DNA of 64,000 bases, taken from positions 62,001-126,000 of the forward strand of contig NZ_KK211157.1 in NCBI RefSeq assembly GCF_000620625.1, given 5' to 3'. Positions 47,042 to 55,739 of the stretch are shown here, piece by piece; the stretch's first letter is position 1, and each line of letters starts with the position of its first letter. Both the position numbers and the translations under genes were made by a program. The stretch comes from Mycobacterium sp. URHB0044 (GTDB lineage: Bacteria > Actinomycetota > Actinomycetes > Mycobacteriales > Mycobacteriaceae). The notes beneath the pieces are model-generated. The model saw only the letters and a list, made by a program, of their open reading frames with translations, had not been told where the DNA came from and searched no databases.

Positions 47042-48766
47042 ATGACACACGACCTGATCATCCGCAACGGCACCATCGTCGACGGCCTCGGCGGTGACCC
47101 GTTCGTCGGCGACGTCGCGGTGTCCGGCGGTGTGATCGCTGCGGTCGGCACGGTGGACGGCCCCGGCGACCGTGAGATCGACGCGACGGGGCTGCTCGTC
47201 ACGCCCGGCTTCGTCGATCTGCACACGCACTATGACGGTCAGGCCATCTGGTCGGACCGGATGACGCCGTCGTCGGCGCATGGCGTCACCACCGCGGTGA
47301 TGGGCAACTGCGGTGTCGGCTTCGCGCCGTGCCGCGAAGCCGACCACGAGGTGCTCGTCGACGTGATGGCCGGTGTCGAGGACATCCCCGGCGTCGTCAT
47401 GGTCGACGGGCTGCCCTGGACGTGGGAGACATTCCCAGAATTTCTCGACGCACTCGACGCCGGCCGCCGCGACATCGACGTCGCCGCCTTCTTGCCGCAC
47501 TCGCCGCTGCGCGTGTACGTGATGGGCAAGCGCGGGGTCGACCGCGAACCCGCCACCGCCGAGGACCTGTCGCAGATGCGCAAGCTCGCAGCCGAGGCCA
47601 TCCAAGTCGGCGCGCTGGGCTTCGCGTCCTCGCGGTTGACCATCCACAAGACGGAGAGCGGCCAGCCGATCCCGAGTTACGACGCCGGCCACGACGAGAT
47701 CGAGGCCATCGCCCTCGGCGTCAAGGATGCCGGTGGCGGCCTGATCCAGTTCGTTCCCGACCTGTTCGCCGCCGACTACGAAGGGGCGCTGCAGGCGGTG
47801 TTCGACGTGGCCGCCGACGTCGGGCTACCCGTGACGTTCACGCTCGCGATCGGAAATGCCGGTCCCCCACTGCATCTGGACGCGCTGCGGATGGTCGAGA
47901 AGGCGAACGCCGACGGCGGCGAGATCAGCGCGCAGATCTTTCCACGGCCCATCGGGCTGGTCATCGGTCTCGAACTGTCCGGCAATCCGTTCGTCATGTA
48001 CCCGACCTACCGCGCGATCGCCGAGCTGCCACTGGCCGAACGCGTCGCCGAGATGCGCAAACCCGAAGTGCGGGAAAGCATCCTGACCGATTCACCGGCC
48101 AGCGACGGACACCCACTGATGTTCGCGGTCCAGGCGTGGGACTACATCTTCCCCCTCGGCGACCCGCCCAACTACGAGCCCGACCCATCGGACAGCATCG
48201 CCGCACGCGCCGCAGCCCGTGGCGTGACGCCGCTGGAAGAGGCCTACGACCGGCTGCTCGACGATGACGGCCACGCCATGCTGCTGGTCACGCTCGCCAA
48301 CTTCCGCGACGGATCGCTGGACACCGTTGCCGAACTGGTCCGCCGCGACGACGTGGTGCTCGGCCTCGGCGACGGTGGAGCGCACTACGGAATGATCTGT
48401 GACGCAAGCTTTCCCACCTACATGCTGACGCATTGGGTGCGCGACCGGTCGTCGGGACGACTGGCGGTGGCCGACGCCGTCCGTGAGCTGACGTCGGTGC
48501 CCGCCAGGGTCGCCGGCCTTGCCGACCGCGGCCGCATCGCCGTCGGCTACAAGGCCGACCTCAACGTCATCGACCACTCCGCGCTGCGGTTGCACAAGCC
48601 GGTGATCGCCCACGACCTGCCGGCCGGTGGGCGCCGCCTCGATCAGACCGCCGATGGCTACGTCGCAACCGTCGTCGCCGGTGAGGTGATCGCGGAGAAC
48701 GGGGTGCCCACGTCGGCGCGCCCGGGCAAGCTGGTGCGCGGCCGCCAGCCCGCGCCGGCCCGCTAG
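47042..48766 (+). CDS. N-acyl-D-amino-acid deacylase-like amidohydrolase
   Basis: The 574-residue protein belongs to the amidohydrolase superfamily, D-aminoacylase group. It opens DLIIRNGTIVDGLGGDPFVG and contains the metal motif GFVDLHTHYDGQAIWSDRMT with the HxH-type zinc ligands, LGLGDGGAHYGMICDASFP for the C-terminal metal aspartate region and HWVRDRSSGRLAVADAVREL. Enzymes of this group remove N-acyl groups from D-amino acids or open cyclic amides in peptidoglycan or natural-product recycling. The substrate is not certain. The message is probably leaderless. Confidence 0.85.
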   Translation: MTHDLIIRNGTIVDGLGGDPFVGDVAVSGGVIAAVGTVDGPGDREIDATGLLVTPGFVDLHTHYDGQAIWSDRMTPSSAHGVTTAVMGNCGVGFAPCREADHEVLVDVMAGVEDIPGVVMVDGLPWTWETFPEFLDALDAGRRDIDVAAFLPHSPLRVYVMGKRGVDREPATAEDLSQMRKLAAEAIQVGALGFASSRLTIHKTESGQPIPSYDAGHDEIEAIALGVKDAGGGLIQFVPDLFAADYEGALQAVFDVAADVGLPVTFTLAIGNAGPPLHLDALRMVEKANADGGEISAQIFPRPIGLVIGLELSGNPFVMYPTYRAIAELPLAERVAEMRKPEVRESILTDSPASDGHPLMFAVQAWDYIFPLGDPPNYEPDPSDSIAARAAARGVTPLEEAYDRLLDDDGHAMLLVTLANFRDGSLDTVAELVRRDDVVLGLGDGGAHYGMICDASFPTYMLTHWVRDRSSGRLAVADAVRELTSVPARVAGLADRGRIAVGYKADLNVIDHSALRLHKPVIAHDLPAGGRRLDQTADGYVATVVAGEVIAENGVPTSARPGKLVRGRQPAPAR

Positions 48767-48783
48767 CGACGGCCACCCCGCGC

Positions 48784-48838
48784 GACCGTGCGGATTCGTA
48801 CGGGACACGCCGGTCCGGCGTACAAATCCGCACAGTGG
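48784..48838 (-). repeat. Palindromic repeat, copy A (inverted orientation)
   Basis: GTGCGGATTCGTACG (48788-48802) and its near-complement CGTACAAATCCGCAC (48819-48833) form a 15-bp stem with one mismatch around a GC-rich loop. Reversed, the whole element aligns with copies B and C over about 55 bases with several substitutions and one small gap, and both arms match the left arm of those copies. It lies 18 bases after the amidohydrolase stop. Confidence 0.85.
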
Positions 48839-48886
48839 CCGATTCGGTCGGCGGAAATGGCTGGGGCAATCCACTCCTAAGCACAC

Positions 48887-48920
48887 GAAAAGGCCCGGCC
48901 TGCAAGCAGACCGGGCCTTC
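48887..48920 (-). terminator. Intrinsic terminator after the exported-protein gene
   Basis: AAGGCCCGG (48890-48898) and CCGGGCCTT (48911-48919) form a 9-bp stem with a 12-base loop; on the - strand a TTTTC tract follows. It begins about 13 bases beyond the stop of the exported protein (48933). Confidence 0.85.
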
Positions 48921-48932
48921 TCCGGGGTCAAT

Positions 48933-50240
48933 CTATGCGGCCGCATCCGCGTCGGCCGCAGGCGCCGGGTCGGCACCCTCGGTCTCCGTCTTCACCGGGT
49001 CGGCGGCGGGTTCGTCGACCGTGGCCTCGTCGACGGCCGGCACGGCGGCACCGTCTTCGGTGCCGGTCTCGGCCTTGACCTGGCTGCCGAACTTGTCGCC
49101 GGGCTTGACCTTGTTGCCCGACTTCAGCTTGTCCGCAACCGAGGTACCCGCGTCGACGTCGGGGGTATTCGAATCGACGGCGGCGGCCGCTGGGGCGGGC
49201 GCCTGGTCCTTCAGGTCCGCCGCCGGCGGATCCGTTGCGGCGGGCTTCCCCTCGACCGCCTCCGTGCTCGGAACCGTGATGGCGCTGGCGACGGCGAGCG
49301 ATGCATCCGGCACCGAGTTCGCGTCGACCGACGTGGTGGAGAACTGCGTTGCCACCGTGGCCGACGAGAACGGTACCGGTGTGACCGGCGGCGGAAGCAG
49401 CGAGAGCAGGCCGTTGATGCCGTTGGAGACTGCGGTCACGACGTTTGTCGCGAGCTCACCGATGGGTCCGGGGAGGGTGGTCAACGGTCGGGTGGCGTAG
49501 TAGAGCACGTTCCCCAACAGGCCGTCGGCGCCAGGCGAAAGCAGTCCGTAGACCAAATTGCTCAGCAGCCCGGGAATCTCACTCGGATCCCGAAGCGCCG
49601 ACTCGAAGGTGGCCTCCAGGTCAGCAGGGAGATAACCGAGGTAGTAGGCGGTCTCGTACAGCATCCACACGGGTGCGGTGACGGCGGAGTTGGCGGCAAC
49701 GACCACGCGACCGATGTCGGTAGACCAGAACTGTCCGGTCGCGAACTCTCCTGCATTCGGGTTCGGGAGGCCGGAGAGGATGCCGTTGATCGCGTCGGCG
49801 ATCTGGTTTACGGCGCCGATGATGCTCGATCCAATCGGTGCCGGCAGCATCCCGGCCAGCGGTTCGATCGAGAAGTAGTTGATCTCATACGGATACGCGT
49901 AATTCGGATAGAGGCTGGAAGGGTTCGTGTACCGCTGCACCAGCCACGACAGCAGGTTCGGGGCGAGAGACGGATACTGCGTGGCGATGACGGCGGCCGA
50001 GAGGCCGTCGAACGGAAATGAACCCACGGCGTCGCCCGTGAGTGCCGCGCCGGCGGCGACGGCGGCGACGGCATCGCCAAGGCTGTAGAGCGCATCCGTG
50101 ATCACCGATGCGTTTGCCACGTCGGCGCCTATCGCCGGCAGGTGCTGCGGTACCCCGACGACCGATGCCGCCGAGACCACTCCGGCAGCCACCATCGCGG
50201 CGGCCAACTTCGTGTGCGGTCGAATAGAAGTAGCAGTCAT
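48933..50240 (-). CDS. Exported protein with low-complexity acidic/Ala-rich tail, in place of PPE10
   Basis: The 435-residue protein has an N-terminal export signal (KLAAAMVAAGVVSAASVVGV), a hydrophobic middle of about 250 residues with repeated aromatic motifs (YPNYAYPYEINYFSIEPLAG, NQIADAINGILSGLPNPNAG and LATNVVTAVSNGINGLLSLL) and a final 150 residues rich in Ala, Pro, Asp and Glu. A GGGGGAG ribosome site 4-5 bases before the ATG at 50240 fixes the start and excludes the longer frame. No PE or PPE motif is present. It occupies the position of PPE10 next to the PPOX gene and resembles uncharacterised mycobacterial surface proteins. Function unknown. Confidence 0.8.
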   Translation of the reverse strand: MTATSIRPHTKLAAAMVAAGVVSAASVVGVPQHLPAIGADVANASVITDALYSLGDAVAAVAAGAALTGDAVGSFPFDGLSAAVIATQYPSLAPNLLSWLVQRYTNPSSLYPNYAYPYEINYFSIEPLAGMLPAPIGSSIIGAVNQIADAINGILSGLPNPNAGEFATGQFWSTDIGRVVVAANSAVTAPVWMLYETAYYLGYLPADLEATFESALRDPSEIPGLLSNLVYGLLSPGADGLLGNVLYYATRPLTTLPGPIGELATNVVTAVSNGINGLLSLLPPPVTPVPFSSATVATQFSTTSVDANSVPDASLAVASAITVPSTEAVEGKPAATDPPAADLKDQAPAPAAAAVDSNTPDVDAGTSVADKLKSGNKVKPGDKFGSQVKAETGTEDGAAVPAVDEATVDEPAADPVKTETEGADPAPAADADAAA

Positions 50241-50371
50241 AACTCTCCCCCTTGATCTTGCGGCCCCCTGCCGCACGGCGAGCTTACGATCGTTTTTTGC
50301 TCGCGCGTCAATAAATGGCGGAATTCGCGGAACTCGAGTAGTCGACTACTCGCCCACCGGTTGCCCATCCG

Positions 50372-50427
50372 CGACTGTGCGGATTCGTACGCCGGCGCGG
50401 CGTGTCGCGTACGACACCGCACAGTCG
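50372..50427 (+). repeat. Palindromic repeat, copy B
   Basis: The 56-base element has 21-base arms, left 50372-50392 starting CGACTGTGCGG and right 50407-50427 ending CCGCACAGTCG, complementary except for two positions, around a 14-base GC-rich loop. It is identical base for base to copy C and in the same orientation. It lies 43 bases upstream of the PPOX start and about 130 bases upstream of the exported-protein start. Confidence 0.92.
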
Positions 50428-50470
50428 TCGGACCCAAAGCGGCGCTAGGCGTGCGCACTATCCTCGGCTC

Positions 50471-50848
50471 ATGAGCGTCAAAGTGGATCTCGACAAGCTC
50501 GCCGACGCGCTGGCCGACTTCACGTTCGCCTATCTGGTCACGGTCGGTAGCGACTACCGTGCGCACACCGTTGCGGTTCAGCCGGTCCTCAGCCGCGGCG
50601 TCATCGATGTCGGTCCGATCGGCAACAGCACGCGTACGAACGTCGCCCTCCACGACGGGGTCACGCTGGTCTGGCCGCCGCGTGATCCGGGCGGTTACAC
50701 GTTGATCGTCGACGGTCGCGGCGAACCCGCAGCCGCCTCGCTCCACGTCGTGCCCAGCCGAGCAGTTCTGCACCGCCCCGCCGCGCCGCGCTCCCCCGCC
50801 AGGAACCCCGGCTGCCTGCACGACTGCGTCCCGCTCGACGAGAGCTGA
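50471..50848 (+). CDS. Pyridoxamine 5'-phosphate oxidase-like protein (Rv0441c position)
   Basis: The 125-residue protein begins KVDLDKLADALADFTFAYLV then TVGSDYRAHTVAVQPVLSRG, matching the split-barrel flavin or F420-binding PPOX-like family of actinobacteria, with NSTRTNVALHDGVTLVWPP and GGYTLIVDGRG as later strands. The C-terminus is basic and has two cysteines (GCLHDC). TATCCT lies 6 bases before the ATG, so it is probably leaderless. It is flanked directly by two identical 56-bp repeats. Cofactor and substrate are not known. Confidence 0.78.
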   Translation: MSVKVDLDKLADALADFTFAYLVTVGSDYRAHTVAVQPVLSRGVIDVGPIGNSTRTNVALHDGVTLVWPPRDPGGYTLIVDGRGEPAAASLHVVPSRAVLHRPAAPRSPARNPGCLHDCVPLDES

Positions 50849-50860
50849 GCTTCCGACCCG

Positions 50861-50916
50861 CGACTGTGCGGATTCGTACGCCGGCGCGGCGTGTCGCGTA
50901 CGACACCGCACAGTCG
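50861..50916 (+). repeat. Palindromic repeat, copy C
   Basis: This element is identical to copy B over all 56 bases and in the same orientation, beginning 12 bases after the PPOX stop codon and 16 bases before the groEL2 terminator. Copies B and C are direct repeats 489 bases apart that enclose the complete PPOX gene. Confidence 0.92.
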
Positions 50917-50932
50917 GCGGGGAAAGGCAACG

Positions 50933-50964
50933 AAAAAGCCCGGCCCCAAGGGGACCGGGCTTCT
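50933..50964 (-). terminator. Intrinsic terminator of groEL2
   Basis: AAGCCCGG (50936-50943) pairs with CCGGGCTT (50955-50962), with an inner CCCC/GGGG stem, followed on the - strand by a run of five T. It lies 13 bases after the groEL2 stop. Confidence 0.9.
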
Positions 50965-50976
50965 TCGTAAAGGGAC

Positions 50977-52602
<1,626 letters not shown>

Positions 52603-52715
52603 TGCGAAGTGTTCCTCCGGATTAGGGGATGCACGTTCTGTGGTCGGGCTCAGTGCCCGCGACGGACGGCTGGGGAGTGCTCCGCGCGTGCGGCCCCAAG
52701 CCTCACCGTCCCGAC

Positions 52716-52742
52716 CTAGCACTCACCGATCGTGAGTGCCAG
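52716..52742. promoter_or_regulatory. CIRCE element 1 upstream of groEL2
   Basis: CTAGCACTC, 9 bases, then GAGTGCCAG matches the HrcA operator TTAGCACTC-N9-GAGTGCTAA with a few changes at the ends. It is the copy nearer to groEL2, about 114 bases before its start codon. Confidence 0.93.
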
Positions 52743-52750
52743 TGTCATTT

Positions 52751-52777
52751 CTAGCACTCGCCCATGTCGAGTGCAAG
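52751..52777. promoter_or_regulatory. CIRCE element 2 upstream of groEL2
   Basis: CTAGCACTC, 9 bases, then GAGTGCAAG is a second HrcA operator, starting 9 bases after the first. The centres are 35 bases apart. The rest of the 217-base gap between groEL2 and the TetR gene shows no other symmetry that I can support. Confidence 0.92.
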
Positions 52778-52819
52778 AACAGGGAGGGGCCTCAGCCAGG
52801 GCTCGGGCCGTGACGGGCG

Positions 52820-53389
52820 CTAGGACGCCGACGCCCGCAAGCCGTCCAGGACGACGTCCACGAGCCGCGCTGCAGCCGTGGCGTTGTAACTCTGCATCGC
52901 CTGAGCGCCGACCATCAGAGCCTTCACATCGGGCACCTCGAGGTCACGCCGCACCGTGCCTGCGTTCTGCGCGGCCTTCAGCAGGTCGCCGAGCAGTGTC
53001 AGGAACGCGTCCTCGGCGTCGGGCAGAGCGGCCTTGATGTCGACGCCGAGACCGGCGAGGGCCTCGGACAGTCCTCGATCCGCCGCACCCCACTCCAAGA
53101 TCATCGACCGAAGGAAGGCGAACAGCGCCTGACCCGGCTCCTCGTTGGTGAGCAGATCACGCCCGACGTCGATGATGCCGCGCAGCCGATCCTCGACCAC
53201 TGCGGCGAGCAACGCCTCCTTGGTCGGGAAGTGGCGGTACACCGTGCCCGCGCCGACACCGGCCCGGCGGGCGATCTCGTCGATGGGCACGCCCACCCCT
53301 TCGGCGGCGAGCGTCTCGTAGGCGACTTCGAGCACGCGGGCGCGGTTGCGCGCTGCGTCGGCCCGCAACGGCCGTTCGGCTGAAGTCAC
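52820..53389 (-). CDS. TetR-family regulator
   Basis: The 189-residue protein has an N-terminal TetR HTH (ARNRARVLEVAYETLAAEGV then IDEIARRAGVGAGTVYRHFP) and a helical ligand domain of the SbtR-like type. An AGGAGG ribosome site 7-8 bases upstream fixes the GTG at 53389; the longer frame adds an unlikely N-terminus. It is divergent from the SDR gene across 99 bases that contain strong inverted repeats, so it very likely represses itself and that SDR. The ligand is unknown. Confidence 0.9.
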   Translation of the reverse strand: MTSAERPLRADAARNRARVLEVAYETLAAEGVGVPIDEIARRAGVGAGTVYRHFPTKEALLAAVVEDRLRGIIDVGRDLLTNEEPGQALFAFLRSMILEWGAADRGLSEALAGLGVDIKAALPDAEDAFLTLLGDLLKAAQNAGTVRRDLEVPDVKALMVGAQAMQSYNATAAARLVDVVLDGLRASAS

Positions 53390-53411
53390 CTCACACCTCC
53401 TCGGGAATAGA

Positions 53412-53467
53412 TAAGCGGGGCGCGCGTTCCGTATGGTGGTAACCAAGCGGAGCACTCGCCCCGCTTA
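53412..53467. promoter_or_regulatory. TetR operator between tetR and the SDR gene
   Basis: AAGCGGAGC-ACTC-GCCCCGCTT (53445-53466) is a 22-base palindrome with one mismatch. The right half, CGCCCCGCTTA (53457-53467), is also a perfect complement of TAAGCGGGGCG at 53412-53422. Three half-sites lie in the divergent promoter region, the expected place for an autoregulated TetR operator. Confidence 0.75.
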
Positions 53468-53488
53468 ATTCGATTCTAGGAGAATCCC

Positions 53489-54400
53489 ATGACGAAGTGG
53501 ACGACCGCCGACATTCCCGACCAGACCGGCCGCGTCGCCGTCATCACCGGCGCCAACACTGGGCTCGGCTACGAGACCGCCGGCGCGCTCGCCGCGAAGG
53601 GCGCACACGTCGTGCTCGCCGTCCGCAATCTGGAGAAGGGCAAGGCCGCCGCCGACCTCATCAGTAGGCGTACCCCCGGCGCCGACGTGGAGCTCCAAGA
53701 GCTCGACCTCACGTCGTTGGACTCCGTCCGAGCGGCGGCCGACGAGCTGCGCGCCAAGTACGACCGGATCGACCTACTGATCAACAACGCGGGCGTCATG
53801 ATGACGCCGAAGGCCACCACCAAGGACGGCTTCGAATTGCAGTTCGGCACCAACCATCTCGGTCACTTCGCGCTGACCAACCTGCTGCTCGATCGCGTGG
53901 TCGCGGTGCCCGGCTCGCGCGTCGTGACGGTCAGCAGCGTCGGCCATCGCTTCGCCCGTGGTGGCATTCGGTTCGACGACCTTCAGTGGGAACGCAGCTA
54001 CAGCCGGGTGGGCGCATACGGGCAGGCCAAACTCGCCAATCTGATGTTCACCTATGAACTGCAGCGCCGGCTGACGGGAACCGACACCATCGCCGTCGCC
54101 GCACACCCCGGCGGGTCGGACACCGAGCTAACCCGCCACCTTCCCAATGCCCTGCAGTTCGCACTGCCGGTGTTCCGCCCGCTGTTTCAGCCTGCTGAGA
54201 TGGGCGCGTTGCCGACGCTGCGCGCCGCCACCGACCCCGGCGTCGCCGGCGGACAGTACTTCGGCCCCGACGGCTTCGGCGAGCAACGGGGTTACCCGAA
54301 GGTCGTCGCCTCCAGCGCGGCGTCGCACGACACCGATGCGCAGCGCCGGTTGTGGACGGTCTCCGAGGAGCTGACAGGGGTGGTGTCACCCGTCAGCTGA
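53489..54400 (+). CDS. Short-chain dehydrogenase, retinol dehydrogenase-like (Rv0439c-type)
   Basis: The 303-residue SDR opens WTTADIPDQTGRVAVITGAN, then TGLGYETAGALAAKGAHVVL as the cofactor motif, NNAGVMMTP, QFGTNHLGHFALTNLLL, a serine region TVSSVGHRFA and YGQAKLANLMF (YxxxK). The C-terminal part is that of retinol dehydrogenase and protochlorophyllide reductase-like SDRs. AGGAGA lies 6 bases before the ATG. It is the target of the divergent TetR. Two close paralogues are in the same window, at 61075 and 63944. Substrate unknown. Confidence 0.9.
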   Translation: MTKWTTADIPDQTGRVAVITGANTGLGYETAGALAAKGAHVVLAVRNLEKGKAAADLISRRTPGADVELQELDLTSLDSVRAAADELRAKYDRIDLLINNAGVMMTPKATTKDGFELQFGTNHLGHFALTNLLLDRVVAVPGSRVVTVSSVGHRFARGGIRFDDLQWERSYSRVGAYGQAKLANLMFTYELQRRLTGTDTIAVAAHPGGSDTELTRHLPNALQFALPVFRPLFQPAEMGALPTLRAATDPGVAGGQYFGPDGFGEQRGYPKVVASSAASHDTDAQRRLWTVSEELTGVVSPVS

Positions 54401-54418
54401 CGGGCAGAATGGGCGGCG

Positions 54419-54916
54419 ATGTCACTAATCGTGCCGCCCTATCCCCCGCCCCGCTACACCAAGGACGAACCGGAAGTCAGCGCGTGGCTGCGCCGCGGTG
54501 ATCAACCGCCGGACTACGACTCCTTCGGCCGGGTGAAGTACCACTACCTCGCGAACCAGCAGAACACCAACGGCGACTACGGCCTGTACCGCGTCGACCT
54601 CGCACCGCAGGCGGGCGGACCCGGTCCGCACTTCCACCGCGCGATGTCGGAGGCCTTCTTCGTGCTCTCTGGCGCGATGAAGCTCTACGACGGCACGGAC
54701 TGGAAGGACGGCAACCAGGGCGACTTCCTCTACGTCCCGCCCGGCGGCGTGCACGGCTTCCGCAACGAGGCCGACGAGCCCGCGTCGCTTCTCATGCTGT
54801 TCGCTCCCGGCGCACCCCGTGAGCACTACTTCGAGGGGCTCGCCAAGATCGGTGACATGACCGACGACGAGCGTCGCGAATGGTTCTTCGCCAACGACAA
54901 CTACTTCGTCGACTAG
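54419..54916 (+). CDS. Cupin-domain protein
   Basis: The 165-residue protein has one cupin_2 barrel: GGPGPHFHRAMSEAFFVLSG gives the first motif with two histidines and a glutamate, and GDFLYVPPGGVHGFRN the second with the last histidine, so a bound metal is likely. An N-terminal part (VKYHYLANQQNTNGDYGLYR) precedes it. It follows the SDR gene by 18 bases, probably in one transcript under TetR control. Its stop shares the bases CTAG with the deacetylase stop on the opposite strand. The reaction is unknown. Confidence 0.83.
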   Translation: MSLIVPPYPPPRYTKDEPEVSAWLRRGDQPPDYDSFGRVKYHYLANQQNTNGDYGLYRVDLAPQAGGPGPHFHRAMSEAFFVLSGAMKLYDGTDWKDGNQGDFLYVPPGGVHGFRNEADEPASLLMLFAPGAPREHYFEGLAKIGDMTDDERREWFFANDNYFVD

Positions 54917-55701
54917 TTCCTCTGAGCGTCACCGAGCGAGACGAACTGCCACCCGGCCCCCTGCAGCGCAGGGATGGCGGCACCGACCCCGGCGGCGGTG
55001 CCCGACCCGGGGTGGTTCACGTGGGCCAGCACGATGGAGCCCGCCGCCGCCCTGGTGATCGCCACACCCACCGCAGCGGCCGAGGACGTCGCGCCGTTGT
55101 CGGCGTTGACGGCGAACCCGACCGGTGTCAGGCCGAGGTCGCGGACGATCTGCACGGCAACCTCGTCGTAGTGCGCGGTTCCGGTGCGGAAGTAGACCGG
55201 CGGCTTGCCGGTCAGCGCCGTGAGCCGGGTCTGGTTGGTCCAGACCTCGTCGACCGCCTCACTCGCGGACTTCGTTCCTGCGATGCCATAGGCCGAGCGC
55301 CCCGTCACTGACAGTGGGACGTGCCGCGTGCCGTGGTTTCCGATCGCGAACAGCGGATTCGCGGCGAGTTGCTCAGTTTTGCCGGGGTTCGCGTCGATCC
55401 ACTTCGAACACACGAACAGCAGAGCCGGGACGCCGTTGCGTTCCAATGCGTCCAGCAGCGACTCGTCGCATGCACGATCACACGCGTCGAAGGTCAACGC
55501 CAGCTGGCGTCCCGACGGTTCGAACGTCGTCATGACCCCGGGCAACGCCATGCCCCACTGGGTGGGCTGGCCATCGGCGTCTCGAAGCGCGACCGCGGTG
55601 GGGTCGACGCCGGATGCGGCATACGCGGAGGGCGTCCGGAACGCGCCAAGCACGGCGGCACTGCCGGCCAGAGCCGTCAGGAACGTCCGACGAGTGGGCA
55701 T
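54913..55701 (-). CDS. Polysaccharide deacetylase (NodB/CE4 family), Tat-exported
   Basis: The 262-residue protein starts with a Tat signal (TRRTFLTALAGSAAVLGAFR) and has a CE4 domain: LALTFDACDRACDESLLDAL, where the first metal aspartate is followed by Ala-Cys instead of the usual second Asp, the metal histidine pair in IGNHGTRHVPL, and the C-terminal histidine in IVLAHVNHPG. These enzymes remove N-acetyl groups from peptidoglycan or chitin-like glycans outside the membrane. TAGCGT lies 6 bases before the ATG, indicating a leaderless transcript. Confidence 0.88.
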   Translation of the reverse strand: MPTRRTFLTALAGSAAVLGAFRTPSAYAASGVDPTAVALRDADGQPTQWGMALPGVMTTFEPSGRQLALTFDACDRACDESLLDALERNGVPALLFVCSKWIDANPGKTEQLAANPLFAIGNHGTRHVPLSVTGRSAYGIAGTKSASEAVDEVWTNQTRLTALTGKPPVYFRTGTAHYDEVAVQIVRDLGLTPVGFAVNADNGATSSAAAVGVAITRAAAGSIVLAHVNHPGSGTAAGVGAAIPALQGAGWQFVSLGDAQRN

Positions 55702-55739
55702 GGGCGAACGCTAGGCAAGCCAGTTGGCAAATCCCTGGG

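Noticed and set aside
48933..50240. Annotating the exported protein as a PE or PPE family member
   Set aside because: Position suggests PPE10, but neither a Pro-Glu nor Pro-Pro-Glu N-terminal motif nor the family helical domain is present, and it has an export signal instead.
50372..50916. CRISPR array from the repeated 56-bp units
   Set aside because: Only two direct copies, with a whole gene between them rather than short spacers, and no cas genes nearby.
52603..52819. HspR-type HAIR operator upstream of groEL2
   Set aside because: I looked for CTTGAGT-N7-ACTCAAG and found only the two CIRCE elements.
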